DNA from: HXMU1420-13 sp965228545
GTDB taxonomy: Bacteria; Bacteroidota; Rhodothermia; Balneolales; Balneolaceae
Direction of reading: 5' to 3'
DNA length: 64,000 nt
Assembly: GCA_965228545.1 (NCBI GenBank)
Contig: OZ245822.1
Coordinates: forward strand, 3,658,001 to 3,722,000
A program made the position numbers and the translations under genes. Below are positions 26,415 to 34,940 of this stretch, piece by piece. The notes under the pieces were generated by a model. It was given only the letters and a program-made list of their open reading frames with translations, was not told the DNA's origin and did not search any database. The first letter of the stretch is position 1; every line of letters starts with the position of its first letter.

Positions 26415-27587
26415 ATGAAGATAGCAGTAGCTGGGACAGGCTATGTTGGCTTATCATTAGCCATTCTATTGTCCCAAAATCATGAAGTTATAGCACTAGA
26501 CATAGTTAAAGAAAAGGTTGATATGCTCAACCGTAAAATTTCACCTATCACTGATAAAGAGATACAAGAATTTTTGGCTGAGAAATCATTAAATTTTTTA
26601 GCTACGACAGATAAAAAACTTGCATACGAAGGTTCAGATTTTATAATTATTGCAACACCAACAAACTATGATCCTGATACGAATCATTTTGATACTAGTT
26701 CTGTTGAACTAGTAATACAGGATATTATTAATTACAATCCAGAAGCAGTTGTAGTAATTAAATCAACGGTTCCCGTTGGCTACGTAAAAAAGATTAGAAA
26801 ACGATTTAACTTTGATAATGTTATGTTTTCTCCTGAGTTTCTTAGAGAAGGTAAGGCATTATACGATAATTTAAATCCGTCAAGAATCGTAGTTGGAGAA
26901 CAATCCCATAGGGCACAAGTATTTGCAAACTTATTAAAAGAAGGAGCAGATAAGCCAAGCGAGTCAATTCCAACTTTATTTACAGATTCAACAGAGGCAG
27001 AGGCTATAAAGCTTTTTTCGAATACTTACCTTGCAATGAGAGTCGCATACTTTAATGAATTGGATACTTATTCTGAAACTCATGGATTAGACACTCAACA
27101 AGTCATTAGAGGCGTAGGCCTAGACCCACGTATTGGTGATCATTATAACAACCCATCATTTGGCTATGGGGGATATTGTTTGCCAAAAGACACAAAGCAA
27201 TTATTAGCAAATTTTGAGGATGTTCCAAACAATTTAATCAGAGCAATTGTTGACGCAAACAGAACACGAAAAGACTTTATTTCTGAACAAATATTAAAAA
27301 GAAAACCTAATGTTGTTGGAATATATAGATTAGTAATGAAGCAAGGTTCAGACAATTTCAGAGCTAGTGCAATTCAGGGAATAATGAAAAGGATTAAAGC
27401 AAAAGGTATTGAAGTAGTTGTTTTCGAACCAATGTTAAAAGAGTCAAGTTTTTATAATTCAAAAGTAATTAATGACTTAAATTCATTTAAAATCTATTCA
27501 GATATAATAGTTGCCAATCGTTTGGTAGAAGAAATTGAGGATGTCTCTGACAAAGTTTATACACGAGACATTTTCGGAAAAGATTAA
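26415..27587 (+). CDS. ugd: UDP-glucose 6-dehydrogenase-family protein
   Basis: A 390-residue dehydrogenase with IAVAGTGYVGLSLAILL at the N-terminus, ATPTNYDPDTNHFDTS, and the catalytic cysteine in GYGGYCLPKDTKQL. This is the shorter Ugd branch found in many O-antigen loci, converting UDP-glucose to UDP-glucuronate, although some members prefer UDP-GlcNAc. It starts at the base after the WbpA-like stop. With two 6-dehydrogenases side by side, the locus probably makes two different uronic acids or draws on two precursor sugars. Confidence 0.87.
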   Translation: MKIAVAGTGYVGLSLAILLSQNHEVIALDIVKEKVDMLNRKISPITDKEIQEFLAEKSLNFLATTDKKLAYEGSDFIIIATPTNYDPDTNHFDTSSVELVIQDIINYNPEAVVVIKSTVPVGYVKKIRKRFNFDNVMFSPEFLREGKALYDNLNPSRIVVGEQSHRAQVFANLLKEGADKPSESIPTLFTDSTEAEAIKLFSNTYLAMRVAYFNELDTYSETHGLDTQQVIRGVGLDPRIGDHYNNPSFGYGGYCLPKDTKQLLANFEDVPNNLIRAIVDANRTRKDFISEQILKRKPNVVGIYRLVMKQGSDNFRASAIQGIMKRIKAKGIEVVVFEPMLKESSFYNSKVINDLNSFKIYSDIIVANRLVEEIEDVSDKVYTRDIFGKD

Positions 27588-27616
27588 ATTTTAGGATTTT
27601 ATTGGGTAATTAATAT

Positions 27617-28645
27617 ATGAGAAATATAAAGTTTTCAGTTGTTGGATTAGGTAGAATTGGTATGAGACATGCAACTATTGCTTCAGAATTCGAGAATTCT
27701 ACATTGATATCAGGAACAGACATCGATAGTGAAAAAGCTAATGACATCAATCGTTTAGGCGAAAATATTAGTTTTTATAATTCGATTGACCAATTCATAA
27801 CATATGACAAGAAAGTCTCTGAGGTTGTATGTATATCAACACCTAATGGTTACCATACTGAATATGCAATAAAACTGCTAAAAGCTGGATACCATGTAGT
27901 TATTGAAAAGCCTATGGGACTAACTACATCTGATTGTGAAGATGTAATTCGTACAATGGAAGCTACAGGTCGTAGAGTATTTGTTGTAAAACAAAATAGG
28001 TATAGCCCACCATCAAAATGGTTAAAGGAAATTGTTGAGAAAAAAATAATTGGTGAAGTGTTGATGGTCCAAACTAATTGTTATTGGAATAGAGATGAAA
28101 GGTACTATTCTACAAGTAATTGGAGGGGTACTAGAGAACAAGACGGTGGAGCTCTATTCACTCAGTTTAGTCATTTTATTGACATTATGTACTGGATCTT
28201 TGGCGATATTAAAAATCCGAAAGCAATAGTTAAGAATTTTACACATATGGATTTAATTGATTTTGATGACTCTGGTTTTGCCCAGTTCGAGTTCGAAAAT
28301 GGAGGAATGGGATCTATCAATTATTCAACATCATGCTGGGATAAAAACATGGAGAGTAGTATAACTTTAATTGGTACAAATGGCTGCGTAAAAGTTGGCG
28401 GGCAGTATATGAATGAGATAGAGTATTGTCACATAAAAAATTATGAAGAACCAATTTTACCCCCTACAAATCCACCAAATGATTATGGGCCTTATAAAGG
28501 CAGTGCAGCAAATCATCATTATATCATTGAAAATGTAGTTAAAACACTAAATGGAAAAGGCGAGGCTACAGCTACTGCTTTTGATGGAATGAAAGTAGTC
28601 AACATTATTGAAAAAATTTATAAGGCTTCAGGATTTATTAAGTAA
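27617..28645 (+). CDS. Gfo/Idh/MocA-family UDP-sugar 3-dehydrogenase (WlbA/WbpB type), copy 2
   Basis: A 342-residue NAD-dependent oxidoreductase with VVGLGRIGMRHATI, the EKPMGLTTSDCEDVIR motif with the catalytic lysine, VVKQNRYSPPS and GGALFTQFSHFIDIMYW. It aligns well with the copy at 14696 but has its own sequence throughout, so it is an old duplication or a separate acquisition. It would oxidise C3 of UDP-GlcNAc uronate and may also yield 2-hydroxyglutarate while recycling NADH. A gap of 29 bases follows ugd; the acetyltransferase gene starts at the base after its stop. Confidence 0.83.
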   Translation: MRNIKFSVVGLGRIGMRHATIASEFENSTLISGTDIDSEKANDINRLGENISFYNSIDQFITYDKKVSEVVCISTPNGYHTEYAIKLLKAGYHVVIEKPMGLTTSDCEDVIRTMEATGRRVFVVKQNRYSPPSKWLKEIVEKKIIGEVLMVQTNCYWNRDERYYSTSNWRGTREQDGGALFTQFSHFIDIMYWIFGDIKNPKAIVKNFTHMDLIDFDDSGFAQFEFENGGMGSINYSTSCWDKNMESSITLIGTNGCVKVGGQYMNEIEYCHIKNYEEPILPPTNPPNDYGPYKGSAANHHYIIENVVKTLNGKGEATATAFDGMKVVNIIEKIYKASGFIK

Positions 28646-29218
28646 ATGGAAAAATATTTTAAACATGAAACAGCAATTGTAGGAAATAATACTACTATTG
28701 GAGAAGGGACAAAAGTTTGGCATTGGGTTCACGTTATGCCTGGTGCTGTAATTGGTAAAAATTGTGTTCTTGGACAGAATGTATTTGTTGGTGGCGGTGC
28801 TATACTCGGCAATAATGTTCGGGTTCAAAACAATGTATCGATATATGATGCAGTTCGGCTCGAAGATGATGTTTTCTGTGGCCCAAGTATGGTTTTTACC
28901 AATGTGATTAACCCTAGAAGTGCTATAGAAAGAAAACATGAGTACTTAAGTACTATTGTTCACAAAGGTGCTTCAATAGGTGCAAATGCAACTGTAGTTT
29001 GTGGAAACGAAATTGGCGAATATGCATTTATTGGTGCCGGTAGTGTAATCACAAAACCTGTAAAAGCATTTGCTTTGGTTGTCGGAAATCCTGGCAGACA
29101 AATTGGGTGGGTTTCTAAAGCAGGTCATCGCCTAGATTTTGAAAAAAATGGTGTGGCATATTGTAGTGAAACTAATGATAAGTATATATTAAAAGGCGAA
29201 ACTGTAATTCTTGAATGA
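28646..29218 (+). CDS. Left-handed beta-helix acetyltransferase (WlbB/WbpD type), copy 2
   Basis: A 190-residue hexapeptide-repeat acetyltransferase. It has the long run of repeats starting ETAIVGNNTTIGEGTKVWHW, then GKNCVLGQNVFVGGG, and the insertion VFTNVINPRSAIERKHEY that is characteristic of WbpD/WlbB. The C-terminus after VVGNPGRQIGWVS is longer than in copy 1. It would acetylate the 3-amino group of UDP-GlcNAc(3NH2)A. Overlap with the aminotransferase downstream is four bases. Confidence 0.87.
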   Translation: MEKYFKHETAIVGNNTTIGEGTKVWHWVHVMPGAVIGKNCVLGQNVFVGGGAILGNNVRVQNNVSIYDAVRLEDDVFCGPSMVFTNVINPRSAIERKHEYLSTIVHKGASIGANATVVCGNEIGEYAFIGAGSVITKPVKAFALVVGNPGRQIGWVSKAGHRLDFEKNGVAYCSETNDKYILKGETVILE

Positions 29219-30459
29219 TGAATATTCCATTACTTGATTTAAATGCTCAATACCAACAAATAAAAGAAGAAATTTCAATCGCAATAAATAAAGTGTTAGA
29301 GTCTCAACACTTTATTATGGGTCCTACAGTTAAGCAGTTTGAGACTGAGGTTGGTAAATATTGTGAGAATACCCTAGCATTAGGGTGCGCATCAGGATCA
29401 GATGCATTATTGTTAGCCTTAATGGCGCTGGATATAAAAGAAGGTGATTATGTGATCACGACACCGTTTACTTTCTTTGCCACTGCAGGAGCGATATCGA
29501 GGGTAGGTGCTACTCCTTTATTTGTAGATATTGAAGCCGATTCATTTAATATCGATCATAAAGAGATACGATTAGTAATGGAGGGAAATCATGAAATTTC
29601 AAATCGATTGAAAATTGATATTGATAAGGTTAAAGCGATCATACCGGTTCATTTATATGGTCAGATGGCAAATATGCCAGAAATAATTAAAATTGCTAAT
29701 GAATTTAACCTTCATGTAATTGAAGATGCTGCACAATCTATTGGTTCTGAATTAAATGGTATTAAAGCAGGAAATTACGGCGATTTTGGGTGCTTTAGTT
29801 TCTTTCCGAGTAAAAATTTAGGAGCATATGGAGATGCAGGCTTAATAACAGTTAAGGATGAAAAATTAGCTGATAAAGTTGATATATTAAGATTGCATGG
29901 TGCTAGACCTAAATATCATAATAAATATATAGGAATGAATAGCAGGTTGGATGCTATTCAGGCTGCTATATTATCCGTTAAATTAAAGTACTTGGATGAT
30001 TGGTCTATTTCTAGAAGAGAAAAAGCACTTTTTTATAATGAACTATTTGAACATCATGGTTTAACTATATCAATTCCTGATTGTGGTTATTCCTGTTCTC
30101 ACTTAGGTAATGAAAAATGTGAATTGCCAGGTAATAAAGTTGTCATACCTATCGAAGTGTTTCATAATGGTTCTAATACCGGAAAACATATTTATCATCA
30201 GTATACTATACGAGTAAAAAACCGTGATTCAGTTATGAATAAGCTGGATCAATTAGGAATAGGATCTGCTGTATATTACCCTATACCCATGCATCAGCAG
30301 GAATGCTATAATCACATAGGGTATAAAATGAATGATTTCCCAAAAGCTGAATGTGCTACTAATCAAGCTTTATCTTTACCCATTTATCCGGAATTAACGC
30401 AAAATCAACAAAGAAAAGTTGTTGAAGTAATAAAAGATATTATACTTGGAAATATCTAA
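29215..30459 (+). CDS. DegT-family aminotransferase (WlbC/WbpE type), copy 2, with insertion
   Basis: A 414-residue PLP-dependent aminotransferase. It starts IPLLDLNAQY, with VIEDAAQSIGSE and SFFPSKNLGAYGDAG carrying the Schiff-base lysine. Compared with copy 1 it is 44 residues longer, mostly through an insertion after about residue 285 that contains three cysteines (CGYSCSHLGNEKCELPG) just before the conserved YHQYTIRVKNRD strand. The insertion may cover the active site of the partner subunit. The catalytic parts look intact. It ends the second WlbA-B-C-type set and overlaps the exosortase gene by 14 bases. Confidence 0.87.
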   Translation: MMNIPLLDLNAQYQQIKEEISIAINKVLESQHFIMGPTVKQFETEVGKYCENTLALGCASGSDALLLALMALDIKEGDYVITTPFTFFATAGAISRVGATPLFVDIEADSFNIDHKEIRLVMEGNHEISNRLKIDIDKVKAIIPVHLYGQMANMPEIIKIANEFNLHVIEDAAQSIGSELNGIKAGNYGDFGCFSFFPSKNLGAYGDAGLITVKDEKLADKVDILRLHGARPKYHNKYIGMNSRLDAIQAAILSVKLKYLDDWSISRREKALFYNELFEHHGLTISIPDCGYSCSHLGNEKCELPGNKVVIPIEVFHNGSNTGKHIYHQYTIRVKNRDSVMNKLDQLGIGSAVYYPIPMHQQECYNHIGYKMNDFPKAECATNQALSLPIYPELTQNQQRKVVEVIKDIILGNI

Positions 30460-30958
30460 ATCACCAGTTACACAATTTATTTTAAAAGCCCTAGGCATCT
30501 TCGCCATCTGGTATGTAATCTATGAATTGTGGTTACTACCTAAGGGTGATTTAGATGAATGGCTTTCATTAAATATTGTTGCAGTAAGTAACGGAATTGT
30601 TCAATTATTGGGCTATGATACTTGGACTATGCACCGAATCATTGGTATAGGTGAAAACGCTGGTATTGAATTGGTGGATGGATGTACAGGTATTTCAGCC
30701 ATTGGATTATTCTTAGGCTTCATTCTTGCTTACCCCGGTGATTGGAAAAATAGGGCTAGTTTTTCTTTACTTGGAATTGGTGTAATTTATCTAGTAAATA
30801 TTGTTCGTATCGTGGTTCTTGTAATTTCACAGGAAGAGTGGGTTGCAGGGTTCAATTTTATGCATGATTATGCAACCACAACTATTTTCTATGTAGTAAT
30901 CTTTATTCTTTGGATCTTTTGGACACAGTTACACAGCTTAGATGAAAGTTTTAACTAG
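30446..30958 (+). CDS. Exosortase/archaeosortase-family membrane protein
   Basis: A 170-residue protein with about five membrane helices. The three catalytic positions of the exosortase family are all visible: Cys80 in VDGCTGISA, Arg121 in VNIVRIVVL and His140 in FMHDYATT. The family is a set of membrane cysteine proteases/transpeptidases that process proteins with C-terminal PEP-CTERM-like signals, often linked to surface polysaccharide production. The length fits the short exosortase types of Bacteroidota-like genomes. The start is a TTG at 30446 overlapping the aminotransferase. No protein in the window carries a recognisable sorting tail, so its substrates lie elsewhere. Confidence 0.8.
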   Translation: MEISKSPVTQFILKALGIFAIWYVIYELWLLPKGDLDEWLSLNIVAVSNGIVQLLGYDTWTMHRIIGIGENAGIELVDGCTGISAIGLFLGFILAYPGDWKNRASFSLLGIGVIYLVNIVRIVVLVISQEEWVAGFNFMHDYATTTIFYVVIFILWIFWTQLHSLDESFN

Positions 30959-31412
30959 AATACTATTTTCAGCTGTTTTTTTTGTGTTATCTCTTTGGCT
31001 TATATTTCCTATTCGGGAACTGATCAATTCTTTTTTTCTCAGCTATATTGAATCAAACTTAGTTTCAGCTGACGTAATCGTTGATTCTCTTGGTTCTAGA
31101 AGTATAAATCTATCTAGTGGAAATATTGATATCGGAATTCGAGTTCCTTTTGGGAATTTCTTTTTAATAGGAATTATTGGATTAATAGTATCAGGAGCTA
31201 GAAAAGATTTCTTCCTTTATGAAATCTATAATCAAATATTTTGCTTAATTATTATCTGCCTGTCTCTTTTCCTGTCTAAATTGATTAGCACCAATTTATT
31301 AACACTAGCGGATTTTATATCTGTTTATCTAAATCCACTCATTTCTATTGGCATTATTACCATATATTTAACGAACTATAGAAATCGTGAAATAGCCAAT
31401 AATGCCCATTAA
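30942..31412 (+). CDS. Small membrane protein paired with the exosortase
   Basis: A 156-residue protein with about four hydrophobic segments (around residues 5-25, 70-87, 95-115 and 128-147) and a mostly polar stretch between the first and second. It overlaps the exosortase gene by 17 bases, so the two are almost surely made together. Exosortase F in Flavobacteria has a small membrane partner in the same position, and this protein may be the equivalent here, but no motif confirms it. It overlaps the glycerate kinase gene by 11 bases. It is not recognised as a known family. Confidence 0.6.
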   Translation: MKVLTRILFSAVFFVLSLWLIFPIRELINSFFLSYIESNLVSADVIVDSLGSRSINLSSGNIDIGIRVPFGNFFLIGIIGLIVSGARKDFFLYEIYNQIFCLIIICLSLFLSKLISTNLLTLADFISVYLNPLISIGIITIYLTNYRNREIANNAH

Positions 31413-32658
31413 TCCTGACGTTATACTTTCAGAAATAATCCGACCGACGATTTCTATTCCAAAATCGGTGTTGGATAAAATAACAGGACAAATCTGGATT
31501 TTAGGCGCCGGAAAGGCATCAGTAGCAACGGCCACTGCGTTGGTAGAAGCTTTACCATTGGCCCCCGTTGATGGGATGCTCATTTCTCCTACTCATGATT
31601 TTATCGACAGTATTCAAGTTTTTAAAGGAGCACATCCGTATCCGAATGAGGAAACTGTAGCGGCTTCCTACGAATTGCTCAGTTTAGCCGAACAAATTCC
31701 CAATGGTGATACAGTTTTTTTCTGTATTTCAGGAGGGGCATCTTCTCTACTAACCATCCCCCCATATGGTGTTGAAGTAGATGAACTGGGCGATTTGTAT
31801 CAAAAATTATTGAACTCTGGAGCCCCCATTCATCAAATAAATACAGTACGAAAACATGTATGTGAGCTAAAAGGTGGTAAACTTGGTAAGTTATTAGCAA
31901 ATACGAACCTAATTACACTTTTAATCTCTGATGTCCCCGGCCATGACTTATCCATGGTTGGGAGTGGGCCAACAGTGGCAGATAATAGTACGTTTTCTGA
32001 TGCGCGTAGCATTTTGATGAATTATGAAATTTGGGATAAAATACCGGTATCAATTCAAACACATATCCAGCTTGGGGTTGAAGGTGTAATAGAAGAGAAC
32101 CCTAGTGAAAGGGATGAGTATTTCTATACTCAAACTGTTGTTGAACTAAATAGTGCTGGTCAACAAGCTCAACGCATTGCAAAAAAGTTGGGTAGTGAAG
32201 GGTATTCTACGTGGATAGCTGAAAAAGCTTACAGCGGGCCTATAAGAAAAGTAGCGAAAGAAATATCATCGAAAGCGATAACGGTATTAAGCTCAGGTGA
32301 ACCAATAAAAAAGCCCGCTGCACTCATTTTTTATGGTGAAAGTGAAGTACATGTAAAAGGTGCTGGAAAAGGGGGGCGAAATCAGGAGCTCGCACTAATA
32401 TGTGCTATATCATTAGAAGGGCAGCATAATGTGCAGTTAATTAGTATTGGTACCGATGGAATAGATGGTCCAACTGATGCGGCCGGTGCACATATAGATT
32501 CTTACACAACACTAAAAGCAAGAAAGATAAAACTGAACCCGGAAGATTTTCTCCAAAACAACGATTCATATCACTTTCATGAGCAAATGGGTACGCTTAT
32601 TAAAACTGGACCGACAGGAAATAATCTGATGGATTTACAAGTGTTGATTGTTGAGTAG
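31402..32658 (+). CDS. Glycerate 2-kinase (GckA/MOFRL family)
   Basis: A 418-residue protein of the DUF4147 plus MOFRL architecture. The N-terminal part has IWILGAGKASVATATAL and FFCISGGASSLL. The C-terminal MOFRL domain has VKGAGKGGRNQELAL and SIGTDGIDGPTDAAGA. It phosphorylates D-glycerate to 2-phosphoglycerate, linking glyoxylate or serine degradation to glycolysis. It overlaps the membrane protein upstream by 11 bases but is metabolically unrelated to the polysaccharide locus, and G+C rises from here on. The motifs are complete and the length is normal. Confidence 0.88.
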   Translation: MPINPDVILSEIIRPTISIPKSVLDKITGQIWILGAGKASVATATALVEALPLAPVDGMLISPTHDFIDSIQVFKGAHPYPNEETVAASYELLSLAEQIPNGDTVFFCISGGASSLLTIPPYGVEVDELGDLYQKLLNSGAPIHQINTVRKHVCELKGGKLGKLLANTNLITLLISDVPGHDLSMVGSGPTVADNSTFSDARSILMNYEIWDKIPVSIQTHIQLGVEGVIEENPSERDEYFYTQTVVELNSAGQQAQRIAKKLGSEGYSTWIAEKAYSGPIRKVAKEISSKAITVLSSGEPIKKPAALIFYGESEVHVKGAGKGGRNQELALICAISLEGQHNVQLISIGTDGIDGPTDAAGAHIDSYTTLKARKIKLNPEDFLQNNDSYHFHEQMGTLIKTGPTGNNLMDLQVLIVE

Positions 32659-32689
32659 TTGGTGAAAACTTAGCGGATAGGTATATTTT

Positions 32690-32752
32690 GCTGGTTGCTG
32701 GTTGCTGGTTGCTGGTTGCTGGTTGCTGGTTGCTGGTTGCTGGTTGCTGGTT
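32690..32752. repeat. Nine perfect tandem copies of the heptamer GCTGGTT
   Basis: Bases 32690-32752 are exactly nine head-to-tail copies of the 7-base unit GCTGGTT with no mismatch. The array ends 19 bases before the ATG of the four-helix-bundle gene. A degenerate array of the reverse complement (AACCAGA and relatives) lies just after that gene, so the two arrays form an inverted pair. The perfect copies suggest recent expansion by slippage. Confidence 0.97.
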
Positions 32753-32771
32753 TGGATTTAACTAATTTGTC

Positions 32772-33161
32772 ATGAAAAGTTATCGAGATTTAGATATTTA
32801 CAACGAAGCTTTTTTGCTTGCTATTAAAGATCACAAAATGAGTTTAGAGCTTCCTAGTTATGAATTATATGAACAGGGTAGCCAAATCAGAAGGTCAAGT
32901 AAAAGTATAAAAGACAATATCATTGAAGGTTATGGAAGGAAACGTTATAAACAGGATTTCATCAGATTTTTGACCTATTCACAAAGTTCATGTGATGAAA
33001 CAATTGGTCACTTACAAATGATTTCAGAAACACATGATTTAGCTCTACCAATTGAAGAATTAGTACTCCAATATGAATTATTAGGAAAAAAGATCTTTAA
33101 ATTTATTCAATACGTAGAATCTAATTGGAACGACCCAAAACCAGAAACTAGGAACCTGTAA
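32772..33161 (+). CDS. Four-helix-bundle protein (S23 / 23S rRNA intervening-sequence family)
   Basis: A 129-residue, all-helical protein with the family pattern YRDLDIYNEAF near the start, QIRRSSKSIKDNIIEGYGRK in the middle and a final helix ending FIQYVES. The family was first found inside intervening sequences of 23S rRNA genes and is also scattered as solo genes in Bacteroidota-like genomes; its function is unknown. The last residues (KPETRNL) and the stop codon are encoded by the 7-base repeat array that follows. The gene is bracketed by inverted heptamer arrays, which suggests that gene and repeats move or evolve as one unit. Family call is strong. Confidence 0.85.
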   Translation: MKSYRDLDIYNEAFLLAIKDHKMSLELPSYELYEQGSQIRRSSKSIKDNIIEGYGRKRYKQDFIRFLTYSQSSCDETIGHLQMISETHDLALPIEELVLQYELLGKKIFKFIQYVESNWNDPKPETRNL

Positions 33162-33173
33162 CTAGAAATTACC
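33139..33173. repeat. Degenerate heptamer array, inverted relative to 32690-32752
   Basis: In strict 7-base phase the sequence reads AACCAGA, AACTAGG, AACCTGT, AACTAGA, AATTACC, and then the ATG of the next gene. AACCAGA is six of seven bases identical to AACCAGC, the reverse complement of the upstream unit GCTGGTT. The array encodes the tail of the four-helix-bundle protein and contains its stop codon (33159-33161). Confidence 0.75.
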
Positions 33174-34190
33174 ATGATCTGGGAAAACGCAACATATCTC
33201 TGGCTTCTTTTGTTAATTCCACTACTGGCAGGTCTAGTTTGGTGGCGAGGCCGGTCAATTCGAAACACACAGAAAAAGTTCTTTGATGCTGATCTATTCG
33301 ACACTCTTAGAACTGGTTTCTGGGAAACGGGGAGTTCTCTTAAAATTTCCTTGGTCATTACAGGCTTGCTCTTTCTCATAATATCACTAGCTGGGCCAAA
33401 AGTTGGTACCGAAGTCCGTGAAGTAAAACGCCGAGGAGTTGATATGCTGATCGCACTTGATCTTTCGGCAAGTATGAATGCCGAGGATGTGCGACCAAGT
33501 AGGTTGGATAAAGCGAAATTTGAAATCAGAAGACTTATTGAGCGCTTGAAAGGAGATCGTGTTGGATTGGTTGTTTTTACCGGAGAGGCGTACTTACAAA
33601 GTCCTATGACGCTCGACTACTCCGCACTTTTACTCTTTCTAGAGATTGTCGATACCGATCAAATGCCGAGCTCGGCAACCGACTTTAAAGCAGCAATGGA
33701 GACTTCTCTGGCAGCATTTCAGTCGTTGGAAGAATCATCCACAGAAGCAGCAAGAGTTTTACTTATTATTTCGGATGGCGAAGATCATGGACAATCGTAT
33801 GAAGAAGCCCTAGACAATCTTATAGAGGCAAATATTTCGGTTTATACACTGGGGATAGGTACACAGGATGGAACAACTATACCATTATATGAAGAGGAAA
33901 CCGGACAATTAATTGGTTACAAACGTGATCGAGATGGGCGTGTAGTAACAACCAGTTTGCAATCGAATGTGTTACGCCAAATAGCTTCAACAGGTAGTGG
34001 CAATTATTATTCAATTGAGCGTGGAAACGACGGTATTGATGCGTTTCTTGCTCGCGTTGATGAACTGGAAAAGGGCGAATTCAGTAGTCAAGAGTACGCC
34101 GATTTCAAAAATCAATATCAATGGTTGGCAGCCTTGGCGCTAATTTGTTTTGTAGCCGCAATTGCAGTGCCGAATTACCGATCAAAGTAA
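33174..34190 (+). CDS. VWA-domain membrane protein, BatB/BatA-like
   Basis: A 338-residue protein. It has two N-terminal membrane helices (YLWLLLLIPLLAGLVWW and SLVITGLLFLIISLAG), a von Willebrand factor A domain with an intact metal-site motif (ALDLSASMNAED, then SPMTLDY and ISDGEDHG), and a C-terminal helix before SK. This is the layout of BatA/BatB proteins, which are linked to aerotolerance and envelope stress and usually lie in an operon with MoxR ATPase, DUF58 and BatC-E. None of those partners is adjacent here. The ATG lies directly after the repeat array. It is followed after three bases by a HAD phosphatase. Confidence 0.82.
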   Translation: MIWENATYLWLLLLIPLLAGLVWWRGRSIRNTQKKFFDADLFDTLRTGFWETGSSLKISLVITGLLFLIISLAGPKVGTEVREVKRRGVDMLIALDLSASMNAEDVRPSRLDKAKFEIRRLIERLKGDRVGLVVFTGEAYLQSPMTLDYSALLLFLEIVDTDQMPSSATDFKAAMETSLAAFQSLEESSTEAARVLLIISDGEDHGQSYEEALDNLIEANISVYTLGIGTQDGTTIPLYEEETGQLIGYKRDRDGRVVTTSLQSNVLRQIASTGSGNYYSIERGNDGIDAFLARVDELEKGEFSSQEYADFKNQYQWLAALALICFVAAIAVPNYRSK

Positions 34191-34193
34191 ACT

Positions 34194-34940
34194 ATGATAA
34201 AATTATTTATTACAGATCTTGACGGTTGCGTTACCGAACCGTTTATCACACCCGATTGGAAAGCTTTTTCAAAAATTAGGCAGCTAAACTTAAACAGTCA
34301 TTACGACCCGAATATCCCGCCACTTACCATATGTACCGGTCGTCCTATGCCTTATGCCGAAGCTATGGCTCAGATTTTAGGAATAAGAATTCCATTCTTA
34401 TTCGAAAGTGGTGGTGGAATGTATGATGTTGAACTGAACAAATTAACGTGGACTCCTGCGCTTAACGATGAACGAAAAAAGGAAGTACAGGAAATTAAAG
34501 CGTGGGCAATAGACCGTTTTATTTCAAAGTATGAAGCTACCATCCCAGAATTTGCGAAGTTCACAGACATCGGAATTATAAACCAAAATTCAGAAATCAT
34601 TTATGAAATTCGGGATGCATCGGCAGAATACATTTCGAAAAATTATCCCCATTTTGAGGTGCATCACACCGAGGTATCCGTAAATATTATTCTAAAGAAA
34701 GCCAACAAAGGTGAAGGTATTAAAATGATTTGCGAACATTTTGAGTATTCGCTTGACGAAGTAGCTTACATTGGCGATTCAAGTGGGGATATTCCAGGGC
34801 TTAAGATCGTAAAATTACCTTTTGCCCCGATAAACGCTGCAGAGCCGGTAAAAGAAGTAGCCGAGGTAATGCGTGGGAAGTCTACTGATGGTGTACTCGA
34901 AGCGTATCACAATATCATTGAATACAATATCGGCTATTGA
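34194..34940 (+). CDS. HAD-superfamily phosphatase (type IIB-like)
   Basis: A 248-residue HAD hydrolase. The first motif is FITDLDGCVTEP with the nucleophile and acid/base aspartates, the second CTGRPMPYAEA, and the last YIGDSSGDIPGLK. The cap domain lies between, as in Cof/sugar phosphatase-like members. It probably dephosphorylates a small phosphorylated sugar or sugar acid; the substrate cannot be told from sequence. The gene starts three bases after the BatB-like stop and overlaps the convergent DUF4175 gene by seven bases, with no terminator between them. Confidence 0.78.
   Translation: MIKLFITDLDGCVTEPFITPDWKAFSKIRQLNLNSHYDPNIPPLTICTGRPMPYAEAMAQILGIRIPFLFESGGGMYDVELNKLTWTPALNDERKKEVQEIKAWAIDRFISKYEATIPEFAKFTDIGIINQNSEIIYEIRDASAEYISKNYPHFEVHHTEVSVNIILKKANKGEGIKMICEHFEYSLDEVAYIGDSSGDIPGLKIVKLPFAPINAAEPVKEVAEVMRGKSTDGVLEAYHNIIEYNIGY

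Noticed and set aside
1..31412. Wzx flippase or ABC exporter of the O-antigen
   Set aside because: None of the genes fits. The single polytopic protein at 1622 looks like a polymerase, and the others are enzymes or small membrane proteins, so the exporter is probably upstream of the window.
32690..32752. CRISPR array
   Set aside because: The units are seven bases and directly adjacent, without spacers.
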